The translations under genes were made by a program, and so were the position numbers. A DNA stretch of 64,000 bases from Gnetum montanum. Taxonomy: Eukaryota; Streptophyta; Gnetopsida; Gnetales; Gnetaceae. Below, in pieces: positions 45,120 through 57,639 of this stretch. The notes beneath the pieces were generated by a model, which had not been told where the DNA came from, did not search any database, and saw only the letters and a list, made by a program, of their open reading frames with translations. The stretch is from positions 896,126-960,125 of the forward strand of contig MNCI01015029.1 in the NCBI GenBank assembly GCA_015680685.1, read 5' to 3'. Every line of letters begins with the position of its first letter. The stretch's first letter is position 1.

Positions 45120-47600
45120 ATGATGGTTGTCTGGCACATTCAATGGGAGATCCTGATTAACCTTCCTAGGGTTGGTGGTCTTATCCTAGCATTGAGGTAA
45201 TCTCTCAAGTAGTGCAACTTGCCTCTCAAGGTCATGGTGCTCAATGATGAGAAATACAACTTTGTTTACAAAAAATTCTAGGAAGGTTTTCCCTTAGATC
45301 ACCAAGAGATGGATATCAAACATAGTTATGAGCTCATGCATCATAATAGAAGGGAATGGTTTCCTTTCAATTTTGACTTTATCCTACTCACCGAAGACTA
45401 CCAGTGGATGCTGGACATCTTATTCCGCAACATGGGTCATGAGGTAGGGATAGACTATGAGGAGCTCCTCCAGAATGAGCTAGATGAGTTTGAGGCTCAA
45501 TCTAAGTGTGATTACTTGCTCCATGCCTCATTCCAGTAGACATCCTTGACTTTTATTCCTCTGGAGTCTCATAGCCCAATGTCATCACCTATGTTAATGC
45601 CTGTGATGGAAACTCACCAAATATAGTAGACATACTAGGATGTTGCTCTACCCTTTATCTTTTCCTTTAGCATGCCCTTCACCATCCCTTCACAACCTTT
45701 CTAGCCAATGTAACCTATTTAGCATGTTTAACCTGTTTAGACTGTTTATCCTATTCTGGTAGTGACCATCATGCCTACACAACCCTACATGCACACCATG
45801 CACATTCCTCCATTACCGTATTTGACTTAGGCATAATTCATTCCTCCTATTGCATCAACACCCTTTATGATGACCTAGCTAGCAAACCTGTGGTGGAGAT
45901 TAGGTGCTATTTCCATGGCACAGGCATCGTGTGTGGTCACACAACCTAGAGTCAAGTCATGGGCCACCCAAAAACCACAACAGACAACATAGCCCATGCA
46001 ATCCACTGCACCACACTTAGCTTGGATCAAACATTGCAGTTGATTCAAAGTCTCACTAAAGAGGTTAAGTGGCTCAAGGCCACCTACTCTAAAATCATCC
46101 ATGTGATGGAATTTTACTAGGACAATCCAATCAGTCCAATAGTTCTACCACTACCACTACCTACTAAGGTCCCACTCCCACAATTCACAAAATACAACAG
46201 TGAAGGGGATCCGAACACCCATCTAGTGACCTTCCAATTAGAATAACTCCTATTATAGGCATGGCCAAATGCTTTCATTTGCATGTTCACCATGTCTTTA
46301 ACCAACAAGGGACTAGATTGGTCCCATGTGCTTCCTAGGGTCTCCATCTCTTCTTTTGAGGAATTGCTCACCCAATTTTTTACTCACTTCAAGTACAACT
46401 TGAAGCATAAGGCAACCCTAGATCAGCTGATGCAAGTCAAGTAGGGCCACTTAGAGCCTATGAAAAAATTCATTCAGTGATGGAGTGTATCACTCAACAA
46501 GATCCATGAGCCTATAGTGGAAACTCACTTGTTGGCCATCTTCAAAGGTGTAGTGAATGACTTCATAAAGTTCATAGTATTTTTGAGGAGTTCATAGTCC
46601 CTAAGCCAAGTGTTTTCTCAAACCAAGAGAATTCAAGATGCAATGGAGGCTATCAAGGATTCAACCTATTTGACCTACAAAAACCTACATGTAAATAAGT
46701 AGAAAGACAAGGGAAAAGGTAAGCAAGCAACCACAACCATTGCAATGATGGCCAATGAGGCTAAGCTAGCCAATGCCAAACCAATGGCTAGGTCACCCAA
46801 GGCTCTAGCCAATCACAACAAGGTGGTTGGCCCTAGCATAGTGGCAAACAACCAATTTGCATCATTAGTAGCGATGGCACCACTTGCCACAAGGCCTGAC
46901 TTCAAGCATAGGAATTACTTGAAGTACACATCATTGCCTATTAAGGGATCAAAGCTTTTGGACCAGTTGCTTCATGTTGGATGCATCTAGTATAAATAGA
47001 TGTCCAAGGATGCTTACAAGTAGCATAAATGATACTATGAACTCCTCAAAAATACTTTAGCTATACTACCTAATGAGCCTTTGGTCCCTAAGCATTTCAA
47101 GTTGGACCAGTTTAGCCAATACCATCAATTACAAATTCATGATACATACTTTTGCATGGCTTTGCAAGATGATATACAATGCATGGTTGACAATGATGAG
47201 TTGGTCCTTGATGGTACCAACCTAGTGCATCCCAAAATCTAATCAATGGTGGTTTACAAGGATCCTCTTAACATAAGTGGTGCATCATCAATGCTATTAA
47301 TGTTGATGACAATTCACAACTGGTGTAGGAACCATTTGTGGTTCATGCATCCTTCGATGATGTCGAGACATTCTCATGCTCAACTAGTTCAAGGACCCCC
47401 TTCATTATCAAAGCATCAAATTAGGTGCCCATAACATCCTTTGTGGTTAGGACCTCATAATACATTGTAGTTGCAACAACCCAAACACCCTTCATCATAA
47501 GGGTGTTGTAGCATGTGGACTCCTTGCCTATTGGAAGTTTGGTGGTGGGTAATGCATTAGTCCTTGCTCTCCCAAGGCCTCACCCTGCAAGTGATTCCAA
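45120..47600 (+). pseudogene. Element B gag
   Basis: From about 45170 the frames read IDYEELLQNELDEFEAQ, YQWMLDILF and a Pro-rich linker. The capsid block is present: PQFTKYNSEGDPNTHLVTF, GLDWSHVLPRVSISSFEEL, FFTHFKYNLKHKATLDQL, VETHLLAIFKGVVNDFIK and QDAMEAIKDSTYLTYKNL. A C-terminal stretch follows with LLDQLLHVGCI, FSQYHQLQIHDT and MVVYKDPLN. Stops in the last part are mainly TAG (four within 46988-47030). A lacks the middle block, so B shows what A has lost. Confidence 0.85.
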
Positions 47601-47944
47601 CAAGAAATTAAGATGGTAACTCAAGAGGCCCAACAAATGCTTCATTGATCAAATGCTTAGGCAAAACTAGGAACAAAGGGCATTAGGCCCACCAAAGCCT
47701 ATACCCTTGTCTTCCATCCAAATGGCCCAACCAACTGAAGAGGCCACCACAACTAGCAACCAATAACAAAGCACTGAGATTCTAATGTAAACAAGACAAG
47801 TAAAGCCCAAATTCTCTCCATGAGAGATTCATCTCTTGGGCCACATGGAGGAGATAAAGGCCATCAACATCTAGGTAATAGATAGTAGACAAGATTTTCT
47901 TAATGCATTAGCATAAGTCAAGTAGGCTTTAAAACAAAAAAAAT

Positions 47945-48480
47945 ATAATGTTAGGCTTGTATGACCTCATAATGATTTCCTTCACCGATCATGAAGGGTT
48001 AGTGCTTATGTTGATATCTATCCCTATCACGGAGGACATCGTAATGGATGAGCAATCCATCCACACTATGATGTTACCTCCTCCCCCACAGGAATCGAGT
48101 TCAATGACCTTGACATTTTGCAATGAGGTGATCAAGGTGGACCCTGAGAAGGGTCAAGTCATTACCACACTGATGTTTATCACCATTTGTGTTGGGAAAT
48201 GTAAAATCCACAAGGTCCACATCGATGATAGAGTAGCAACCAACGTCATCCTGTACATTGTCATTGACAAGCTTGGTCTAGTTGACCAAATTAAACCAAC
48301 AAAGAAAACATGCCTAAAGTTCCTTAACAAATCACATGTTGTTGTAAGGGAAACTATCATGATAGCCTTTGTGGTAGGGGAGTAATTTTCCACCATAGTA
48401 GAATTCATCATGATGGAGGAGATGCCAAGTTTCAACATGATCTTTAGTAGGCCCTAGCTAGCTTAGTTGTAGATTATCTC
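47945..48480 (+). pseudogene. Element B aspartic protease
   Basis: An open frame of 145 codons reads IHKVHIDDRVATNVILYIV, then LGLVDQIKPTKKTCLKFLN, SHVVVRETIMIAFVVGE, a stop, and then EFIMMEEMPSFNMIFSRP. It aligns with the A protease throughout. The catalytic D-D-G of A is D-D-R here, so the essential Gly of the flap-proximal turn is gone and the enzyme would be inactive. Confidence 0.83.
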
Positions 48481-49079
48481 CTCCACTATCCATTAAGAAA
48501 TTCACCTTGCCTATGAAGGTAGAGGGGTTATCATATATGGTAACAATGCAACCCTTCTGACCATTAGCAACATTGACACTAAATAGGAATCAGAGGTGGA
48601 GTCACCCGATGACATGTCCCTTGTAAAGGATGAAGGTGAAAAATGTGAAGCAAACCAACTCAAAGAATCAATAAGAGCTCCTAACCTTCTAAAAGACACT
48701 TTGTGGATAGAGTTTCCCTTTAACATAGCTAATGAAGGTCAGGGCAAGTATCGAATTGTATCCTCCTAGCCATACACACCTCCTAACCCACAACAAATTA
48801 GGAAAAAACTACACAACTAAGGCATTCCCTTGGTCCAATAGGCATTGGGTCCCTACTTGCCCCATTTTTGCACAATTTTCCTATTTGAATTTTTTTTTGC
48901 ATTTTACATTAGCTTGGTTGTCCACATTTCTTGCATTGTTTGCTTCTTTATGCATTTATTTCCTTTGTTTGTACATTTTCACTATGTTTACATTTTCACT
49001 TCATTACTTTTTAGTAGTTAGTTTACACATAAAAACTTCAAAATGCATAAAAATCATAAAATGAAAAAGTTACAAAAAT

Positions 49080-49435
49080 ACATGATCCACCATGGCCCTA
49101 AACTAATATCCTATGGCCTAAAAAGGCCTTAAACTACTACATGGCACACCATGGCCTAAAACTGACAATCTCTTTTATGTTACATGGCTTAGGATGGCCT
49201 TAAACTAATGCACAATCCACCATGGCCATAAACTAGCATCATGTGGCCTGCCATGGTCATAAACTGGCATCATGTGGCCCACCATGGCCTAAAATTGGCA
49301 ACACTTTTCCTTTCAATGCATGGCCTGAAATGACCTTAAACCATTATTGGGGCCCAAATTGGCTTAAAAATATCAAAATGTTGTCTACACATGTGGCCCG
49401 AAATGGCCTAAAGCTAGTAATCTCTATAGCCTAAT
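49080..49435 (+). repeat. Tandem repeat between protease and the antisense gene (B), GGCC type
   Basis: About nine units near 35 bases carry CATGGCCATAAACTAGCATCATGTG-like sequence. The position and the TAAACTAGC core match A (33840-34160, opposite strand). A run of ATAAATCAC-like short repeats follows to about 49570, comparable with A 34165-34450. Confidence 0.75.
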
Positions 49436-49859
49436 CACATTAACTCATCGCATCATCAACATCAAACACATAGCCAATAAATATAAAAGTTCACTTCATG
49501 TAGCATAAATCCACTACATCTCATAAGAAATAATAATACATCTCATGATCATCTACATTACATAGTAAAACACACAAAAATATAAAACCATCCAATGATA
49601 GGTCTACTTTAGAATCTGCTTAACCCATTGTGCTAGGATGGGGTGGAGGCTCCTTGTCTTTTGTTGTGCCATTGGAGCCTGCAACATCATTTGGTACCTA
49701 TCAACAACAACAATAAAAATAACAAAAATCTATAAGCAAGAGTGAAATATGCAACCTAACAAAAAAAGAAAAAAATAAAATATAGAACTAACCTGACAAG
49801 GTCCCACATCAACCATGTTTAGAGGTAAGCTATTAAGTCCCTCCTCCAAGTATTAGAGG

Positions 49860-52800
49860 ATCTTGGCCTTTGATAGCCACATCTAGTCCTCTTGGCCTAA
49901 GTCAACATCCACAATGGTCTTGTCTTCATCCATAGTGGTCCATGTAGATAGCTACATAGAAAAGGTGATAGAGAAAGCCTCCCATGAGGGCATGGCAATC
50001 TCCTACTCTAGGAAGCCACTAACCACTATGTGGTAAGAAAATATCTCAAAGGCCTAGCTCCTACCAGTCACCTCAATGAATAACTCAAGGGAGAAGGCTT
50101 TGATGGACTCTTCTTTGAGTTGCTATAGATATGCATCTCACTCATGCTTATAGTGGCATTTGCGATTCTTTTGTGTGTGCCCCCATTTGTACACCTTAGT
50201 ACTAAAAATTTTCCATTCTTGGCCCTTTTGGGTAAGTAGATCCATTTGTAGCCTCTACTTGATGATCTTCCTAGGTAGCCTCATTCTTTCTTTGGATCAT
50301 CAACTAGTACTTAGTGTAATTGATCTCTATGATCTACCCAATACTCTCTCCCCATGCCTAAGCCAACAAGAAATCATATCGGGACTAGAGGTCCTCAATC
50401 TTCATGTTCTGGCTTACCACTATCTCTTGAAGCTTGTGCACATATTTTCACAGGTGCTTGTTTAAGTGCCTATACCTCCATAACACTTTCATAGTGGAAA
50501 GTTTGCACTTGCTAACTATCTCATACACATGGTGAGGCACTTTCTCTACTTCAGGAGGGTACTTAGGGATGACATTCACCGTGGCCACTTGATTCAAATC
50601 CTAGTAGATCTTAGAACCTATTGACATGTAACAAGCATATCAAAATTAGCCACATACAATCTCAATATAAGCACAACATCGATAAAGTAATATAAGAAAT
50701 ATAAAAACATACATACCAAGCTTGGCGTCTACCTATTGTATGCAGTCTCCCATATCCTTAATAATGCCTTCGATGAAGGAAAACTTATTCGACATCTCCA
50801 CCCATGGCTCCATGTGATAGGTAGATGTGGATGGTGTACCACTAGCAGGTGCATCTATGACTACATAACAATGACACTTAGCAATAACCAAATAGCCAAA
50901 GATGCAAGAGTAAAAGAGCAATAACAGATGATGACTTAAAGCACTTAACAAGAAAGCCCTTAGCTGTGAGTGTAGAGGGATCTCCTAGCTACACACCATG
51001 AAAGCGGCTAGAAAAATCACCATTGTTAAGGTGGAATAGCCCGTCTACATCAAACTGCTAGAAGGTCTCTATGGCCTTGTGTAGTTCCTCTCTATGTGCC
51101 TCCTCCTTCATAGCTTGAGGAGAGGTTGTCTTTACTGCTATCACTACCATTGCCTTAGTAGCCCTCTAACCTAACTCACATAGCATAATAACATTAGCAT
51201 AGCATAATAAGAAAACATAAAAATTATAAACATAGAAAATATATAAAATGAATGCATTTGAGATATGTGTACTAACCTACAAGAGATGTTTACAAAGTGG
51301 GTATCTTGAGGTAGATCTTTTTGGTGCCCACCTATCCAACTACAAGGGTAGCCTCCTTTGCCAAGTGTGGCTTCTTGATATTTGCCTTGGATGGTCCCAC
51401 TGTTTCTGTGATATAATGGTTAACCTTGTTTACATCCCCAATAATAGTTAGGGGATACTCACTCATGCTATCACGAGAATAATGTGACCATGACTACACT
51501 AGATGACCTTTGGTTGTAACTTAATACAACTCATTGACCCTCTCTAGGGGGTCCTATGTGTGAGTGGTTGTCAATAGATGCCTAACCCAATGCTTGAACA
51601 CTCATAGTCTTTTACTACCTAATGCCTACTATCTCAAACCACCATAAACTCCATGAACCTTCATAGATATGTTGTGAACAATGTGAAGTGCACATGAGAC
51701 CTCACCTATAAGTTGTTGTGAAGTTTGATTATCTCTACTTGTATTCTGGCAATGAGGAACGAGGCCTAGTTGAACCTCATGCCCTCCTCAAGTACCTCCC
51801 TCATCACCTACACCTACTTCACCTTAGGAGAGAAACTTCAAGAAGGAATTGATACAAAAAAGAGGGTAGAGATCCTAGAACTCAAGCACATGCATGTCTC
51901 TAATCCTGATATCTTTGTGAGATTGGGTGCTTCTTAACCACTCCTTGATCTCTCCTTTGTAGTTCACCTCTCTACTAGCCTTTTCAATGACCAATAGGCC
52001 ATCGAAGGGAAGGCCAAAGAAGTCAACAAAGAAGGCATCACTGAGGTCAAAAAATACTCTTACTTTATGCATGTGGGTGATGAAGTGGTAGACATCACCA
52101 CTAAACAAGTCTATAATGGTGACCAGCCTAGCCACCAGAATGCTTAGGCTAAGGGCTAAGAAAAGATTCATCAACCTAGCACATGTGAGATGATGAGTCA
52201 ACACTTCTGAGACTTGATGGCACAACCAATGCTCTACCCCTCTACATCATCATATTTCATGATGAGGGTGGCCTTACTACAGCCTATGGTGACCACCGTC
52301 ACCTCTTCTAAAGCGATTGTAGCTATAACATAGGCAAAACAATGTTAAAATCAAGCAAGGAAAAACCAATGTGTATGTGAGCAAGCATAAAAGCTAAACA
52401 CATAAATTCTTATGTAGAACAAATGGTGTACAAGATGAAGGTGGTGGTGCAACTAGCTCCTAAAAATTAGGCACACCACTAGCCCACCCCTCGTTAAGCC
52501 AACCATAGGTTTTGCACTTCTCAAATGCCTTTGGGTACTGGGTGGAGTAATTCTTTAGATAATCTCCCACCTACTCAATTATGGACTCCCAAAAGTTTAG
52601 ACTAGAGGAAAACACCTCTAAGGTGGTGCAAGTCAAGGCAGGAGCCCCTAACTCATCATGAAATCCCTAATCATCAACTTTGAATCTCATGAGAAATTAG
52701 TGGTTAGAAAATCTAACATGAGCAAATAGCCTAGAAGACAACACAAAATCACAGGAGCACTTATCCTCTGGCATAATATACCTTTCCAAGTGGGTCCTGG

Positions 52801-53213
52801 AACAATGTATGTATGTGTAGAATGATAAATAAGGTGTTGTTCCTATTATAATAGGAGAATGTTTACGTTCTTTGGATTCAAGATAATGGACAAGTGCCCC
52901 AAGGGCCTCACCTTAAACCACCTACTCTGTCATCACTGATCATGGGCTCATTAGACATAAATTTCAATATGTCCTAGTTGTCCTTGAGTAGCAATGTCTT
53001 AGTGATAGCACCCATAGCCTTTACTACTAAGTGTGACCACATAATCACACTAAAGTGTTGTAGTAGGTATGCTAAGAACTCAGATGCCCCTAGCCAAAAC
53101 CATACCACCTAATAAGCCACCTTCATATCTAGTGCAAGCATGTTGGGCATAGGATTGCTCATGCAATAAAGAATGTCAACAAGCTTCGCAATGACTAAAA
53201 TGGGCTTTAGTAG
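49860..53213 (-). pseudogene. Antisense gene of element B, homologous to that of A
   Basis: On the minus strand, opposite to gag-pol, the order matches A: LLKPILVIAKLVDILY, EFLAYLLQHFSVIMWSHL, RTHLERYIMPEDK, KAFEKCKTYGWLNEG, MNLFLALSLSILVARLV, FFVDFFGLPFDGLLVIEKA, VMREVLEEGMRFN, FPPEV-like YPPEVEKVPHHVYEIVSKC, KIEDL, STKVYKWGHTQKNRK and VDVDLGQED. The 52225-51875 part is open for 116 codons. Intron acceptors at about 52323 and the intron 51171-51276 sit at the positions found in A. Stops at eight or more aligned sites coincide with those in A. The protein family is unknown; predicted features are an N-terminal globular part and a C-terminal helical part. Confidence 0.78.
51171..51276 (-). other. 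Antisense-gene intron 2 (B)
   Basis: The minus-strand donor is CTTGTAG|GTTAGTAC and the acceptor GTGAGTTAG|GTTAG, 106 bases and T-rich. It matches the place of A intron 32046-32102. Confidence 0.55.
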
Positions 53214-53539
53214 TACTCTACAATTTCAAAGTAATAAACATTACATTAGTATACAATAGATGCATTTTGGCAAAAGCACATTAAATTACATTTGGCAAAA
53301 AATTAAGATGACATAGCATAGGTTAGAAAAATATCTTAGGATTCCCTGGGCCATGTGGGTATAGGATGTCAACATACACATTTGATGCACCTGGTACTCA
53401 CTAAGGTAAAGCATGTTTTTGTAGCACTAGCATATTATTTTTCATATTTGCACATTTGACATTACACATTACATGTTTTGGGCAATATGACATTAGCATT
53501 TTACACTTTGCAAGTTGCATTTTTACATAAAATTTCAAA

Positions 53540-54850
53540 TAAAATCTAACTCTAGGCTACCTCTGGGAGCATAGTCCAAAACATGAAAATGTTCTAACTA
53601 TTGGCTATGCTCCCTAGGGAGCATAGGCCTCAAAACTTTGAAAATTTTTCAAAAAATATAACTACTGGTTGTGCTTCTGGGAGTGTAGCTTGCCCTCCCT
53701 CGAAAAATAAAATTTTTTTCCAAAAAAGAAGAAGAAGTAATTATTTCACACTATGCCCTGTGAACCTTGCACCTATTTTGACCACATGCTCAGTGCCTAT
53801 CATGGTTGTGTATCCCTTGCAACCTTACCACTAGGTGGGCACCTTCAATACCACCCCTCACAATTTTTGTAGTTCTGTGCCAACACCATAGGGCACCACA
53901 CTTCCTGTCAACCCCACGGTAGGCACCAAGAATCACAAAAACATGAGGAAAATGGTAGTCTCTTGATGTTCCCCTACCCTGAGGTGGTTGGTGTTGTTGC
54001 CCCTACCCCAAGTACAACAACCAGAAATAAAAATAAAATTTAGAGTAGTGGGCAAACCCTCTATTGCATGTCCACCTTATAGGTGGCGACCCTAGGGCCA
54101 CTACAAAAATCTACATCCCTACTCTTTACCAAAATAAAAAATTATGTAGAAACTATGGTGGTAATGGGCCATGCCTCTGCCTTGTAGGTGGTAGCCCTAG
54201 GGCACCACCAAAAGCCCCAACCTCCCACTACAAGCCATAGAAGAAGAAAGCAGAATTTTGCATAGGCCCACAACCTTCCTCCTTGTTGTTGCAGCCACAC
54301 TAGCCACTGCAATGGCTACAACCACCACAGAATGTTGTGAGCCCTTGCTTTGCCCTCATATCCTACACAAAACCAACAAAAATATGCACTTTAGCCCTAG
54401 CTACAATGGCCCAAATAGCCATGGTGGTGGTGGCCCTTGCCATGGCAAGGCACCACCAAAACCAAAACCTAGCCCCAAGCCCCAAGTGCTTAAGTACAAA
54501 AGGCTAAAAGAATGAAAACAACAAAAAGGAGGTGAGCATAGTTGGGGTACTTGGTAGTCAATGGTGGCCTTCACTCCTTCATGCATGCACATGGTAGGTA
54601 TGCCAAGACTTGCTCTCCCTTGTCCATGTTGGTTAGGCTGTGCTGCTAACATCCAATTTTGTGCAACATTCTAGTGACTACACTCTTACAACTGTGCTAC
54701 ACTCTGAAAAGTTTCATTTTCAACTTTGACAATGATAAATTTATGAAGGGTGAAACATGCTTTTATACCCTTAGGACCACTTAAATTTTTACCTATTCGA
54801 GACTACACTCAACAATGTAGAGCATAGTTGGATGGAAGTGTAGTCACTAG
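53540..54850 (-). repeat. Inverted-repeat-containing region upstream of the antisense gene (B)
   Basis: Copies of the B LTR palindrome type occur here: GGCTATGCTCCCTAGGGAGC at about 53603, a GGGAGTGTAGC copy at 53683, GTGACTACACTC with GCTACACTC at 54675-54705, and GACTACACTC...AGAGCATAGTTGG at 54800-54835. It is 5' of the antisense gene in its own direction, as in A. Pro/His/Ala-rich frames such as 54258-54515 are probably by-products. Confidence 0.6.
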
Positions 54851-54979
54851 AGTTAGAAATTTTTTTGATTTTTCTAGCTATCTCTAGACTTAGGAAAATT
54901 TTAAATTTTTCTTCTCGCCCAATGGACACCTAGGCTTGTTTTTCTTTTCTAATGCACCAAGACTTGCTCCAATGATGCA

Positions 54980-55110
54980 TTTAATGCACATCACTATCTA
55001 TTATGATGTTAAACTAGCACCCAATGATCTACCAAGATGTTAAATTGATGCTTCATGATCCACTAAGACCTTAAACGAGCAACCCCATGCTATGGCCCAA
55101 AACTGGCCCA
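54980..55110 (+). repeat. Tandem repeat upstream of RT in element B
   Basis: Three to four units of about 35 bases carry CATGATCCACTAAGACCTTAAACGAGC-like sequence. The sense core resembles the array before RT in A (28085-28505), again at the same map position. Confidence 0.65.
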
Positions 55111-55539
55111 TGCATCCCTTGCCTTTAAAACTCATTTACATACTTAGGAAAAAATTTCATTACATTATTTTCTTTAACTATGCATATTGCTCTCATTAGG
55201 ATAGGTGTAGCTTGACATTTTCTAGTTCTTTTTGTTAGATTATTGCAAGATTCACAACATGCCTATGTACAAGCACCTTCACTCTTTGTTGGTCCTCACT
55301 AGGACACATAGTGATATTATGTGATGCATCAATCCATAATTCCTAGACCTTGAGCCCATAGCCTTCAATGAAAACATAACATTTGTAGAGGCATTGCTAG
55401 ACTAGCTATACCATCTAGTTAGGGCTCTAGACCTAGAGGTAAGTGACATCACCAAGGATCCTCTCATTGAAGTCCCTATAGCAACATTTAGTGGCAAGGT
55501 GAAAACATTGAGACTTAGTGATTTGTTAAAGCCTAAAAA

Positions 55540-56400
55540 TGCTTAGAACATTGCAAATGTGCTCAATGAAAACATTAAGGCATTTGCATGGTCTTATGAA
55601 GACATGCCAAGCCTAGATCCTCATGTAGTGCAACACAACATAATCCTTAACCTAGCATGAAACTAGTCAAGTAGAAAGCCTACAAGATTAGGCTTGAGGT
55701 GGTGTTGGTAGTCCATGATGAAATCACCAAGCTCTACAAAGTTGGTTTCATCTAGGCCATTGACTACAAAGACTAGGTTTGCAACATCGTGGTTGTACCT
55801 AAGAAAAATGGAAGTATACACATTTACATAGACTTCCAAGACCTGAACAAAGAAACCATTAAAAATAATTTTTTGTTGCCTAACATTGACCAATTGATTG
55901 ATACTATAGATGGTCATGCCTTATTGTCCTTCATGGATAAGTTCTTAAGATACAACTAGATTTGGATCAACCTAGAGCACTAGCTTAGTACTAATTTCAT
56001 GACCCCTTGGGTACATTTTGTTACACTATGATGCTCTTTATGCTTGAGAAAGTAAGAGTGACCTATCAATGTTCCATGACGTATATTTTTAGTGATTACC
56101 TATTAGGTTTTCTCAATTATTATGTTGGTGATATAGCAATTAAATCTAAGGCATCACAAAATCATGCAGATGACTTACATCTTGTGTTCAAATGTTGTTT
56201 GAAGCATGAACTTAGGCTAAATCCTATGAAATGTGTCTCCAATGTTAAGACAGACCACATGCTAGGTTTTGTAGTATCCAAAGAAAGCATATGTGTAGAC
56301 CTTGATAAAGTTAAGGACATTATCAACTTAGCACCATCAGCAAAGCTTACGGAGCTACAAGGGTTACATGGTAGATTGTAATTCATACATCGGTTTATTG
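55540..56400 (+). pseudogene. Element B reverse transcriptase, catalytic Asp lost
   Basis: It aligns with A: FAWSYEDMPSLDPHVVQHNI, then shifted frames with PKKNGS and DFQDLNKE-like blocks, FMTPWV, and an open frame from 56007 with MTYIFSDYLLGFLNYYVGD, LRLNPMKCVSNVKT, MLGFVVSKE and LQGLHGRL. The YxDD box is YVGD at 56121-56132, so one of the two catalytic Asp residues is Gly. A stop at 55957-55959 in the YNxI block is shared with A. Confidence 0.87.
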
Positions 56401-56800
56401 CACAGTTGACCAACAAGTTGTAGCCAATGCAACACTTGCTCAAAAAAAGGAGTCCACTTTGAGTGGACAAATCGATGCCAAGAAACATTTGACAACCTTA
56501 AAAAGGAGCTAGCTCAACTTCCAATGGTCTACCCTCCACAAGGAGATAAACCATTCGACATCTACCTTGCTACCTTAGACACATCCATCACCTCTCTACT
56601 TTGCCAAAAGTAAGATGATGATACATAGGTCCCTTTATACTACCTAAGTTATGCATTAGTTGCCTATAAAAAAAAGTATAATGATGTGGAAAAGGGTTGC
56701 CTTTCCATAGTCTTTTTACTTAAGAAGTGGAGGTGTTATCTTTAATGCAGCCAAGTCAAAATCATCTACAAAAGCAATGTACTCTAAGCAATTACAATGA
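56401..56800 (+). pseudogene. Element B RT-linked RNase H
   Basis: Blocks CQETFDNLKKELAQLPMVY, KPFDIYLATLDTSITSLL, PLYYLSYALVAYKKKYN and EKGCLSIVF occur in the order seen in A, with a frameshift near 56450 and stops after. Confidence 0.82.
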
Positions 56801-57430
56801 ATATTTATGAGAGCAATCACATTACACATTGGAAAGCAATAACTATGGAGTTTTACCTCCATTGTATTGCACAAGCATCAAAAAAGGTCAAGTAATAGCC
56901 ACACAACTTACAACTTTCCTAATTGATGACCAAGCAATGATAGATTCTGAGTTTTTAGATGAGCATGTAACTAGCATAAGCCAAGTCCCTAAAAACTTCA
57001 AGGAACTTTTATACTTTAATGGTGTTGCAACCTCTGAAGGGCATAGCACCACTACAATAATCACATCCCTCTCCAAGGAGAATCAATCCTTTATGTATCA
57101 TTTTACATTTCTATGCAATAATAATGTGGTGGAATATGAAGGTATTCTCCAGGGTATCTTAGTAGCTCGTGACCTAGCAATACAAAACCTAGTGATTTGA
57201 GATGATTTACAACTAGTTTTCAACCAAGTTATAGAGGTTTATGCTTGTAAAGTATAACATTTAAAACCTTATTGTGACCTATAAAAGCACCTTCTCAAGT
57301 AATTTGCAACTGTTTATGTTCAACATATCCCTCACAATGAAAACTCTATTGCCAATGCATTAGCTACATTAGCCTTAAGCATTGCACTTGAAATGTTTTG
57401 CACATTGCCCATCGCAGTTGTAGATTGCAC
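56801..57430 (+). pseudogene. Second (archaeal-type) RNase H of element B
   Basis: The open frame 56829-57200 reads ELLYFNGVATSEG (A-type LHFNGAS; the usual FDGA Asp is again Asn), HFTFLCNNNVVEYEGILQGI (the catalytic-Glu NNxAEYEA block) and LVARDLAIQNLVI. After a stop, DLQLVFNQVIEVYACKV and VQHIPHNENSIANALATLA follow. This confirms a dual-RNase-H, Tat-type pol in B. Confidence 0.87.
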
Positions 57431-57639
57431 TATGCACGTCATGTAAACAACCAACATTGCATCTATAGCCATAGTAAGCATAACTCCCATAGTAGAATGG
57501 TACAATGACATCATGTCATACCTTCTATAAGGTGAATCTTTGTAGCATTTAACTATTGCTTATGAGGATGCGGTATGAAAGAAATCATGGTAGTACATCA
57601 TTGTGGGTGATAGCACATTGTGCCAATAGAACTTAGGAT

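Noticed and set aside
54258-54515. Plus-strand frame starting like a signal peptide, then Pro/His-rich
   Set aside because: It lies in the repeat-rich region between the antisense gene and RT of B, has no counterpart in A, and the hydrophobic start is low-complexity.
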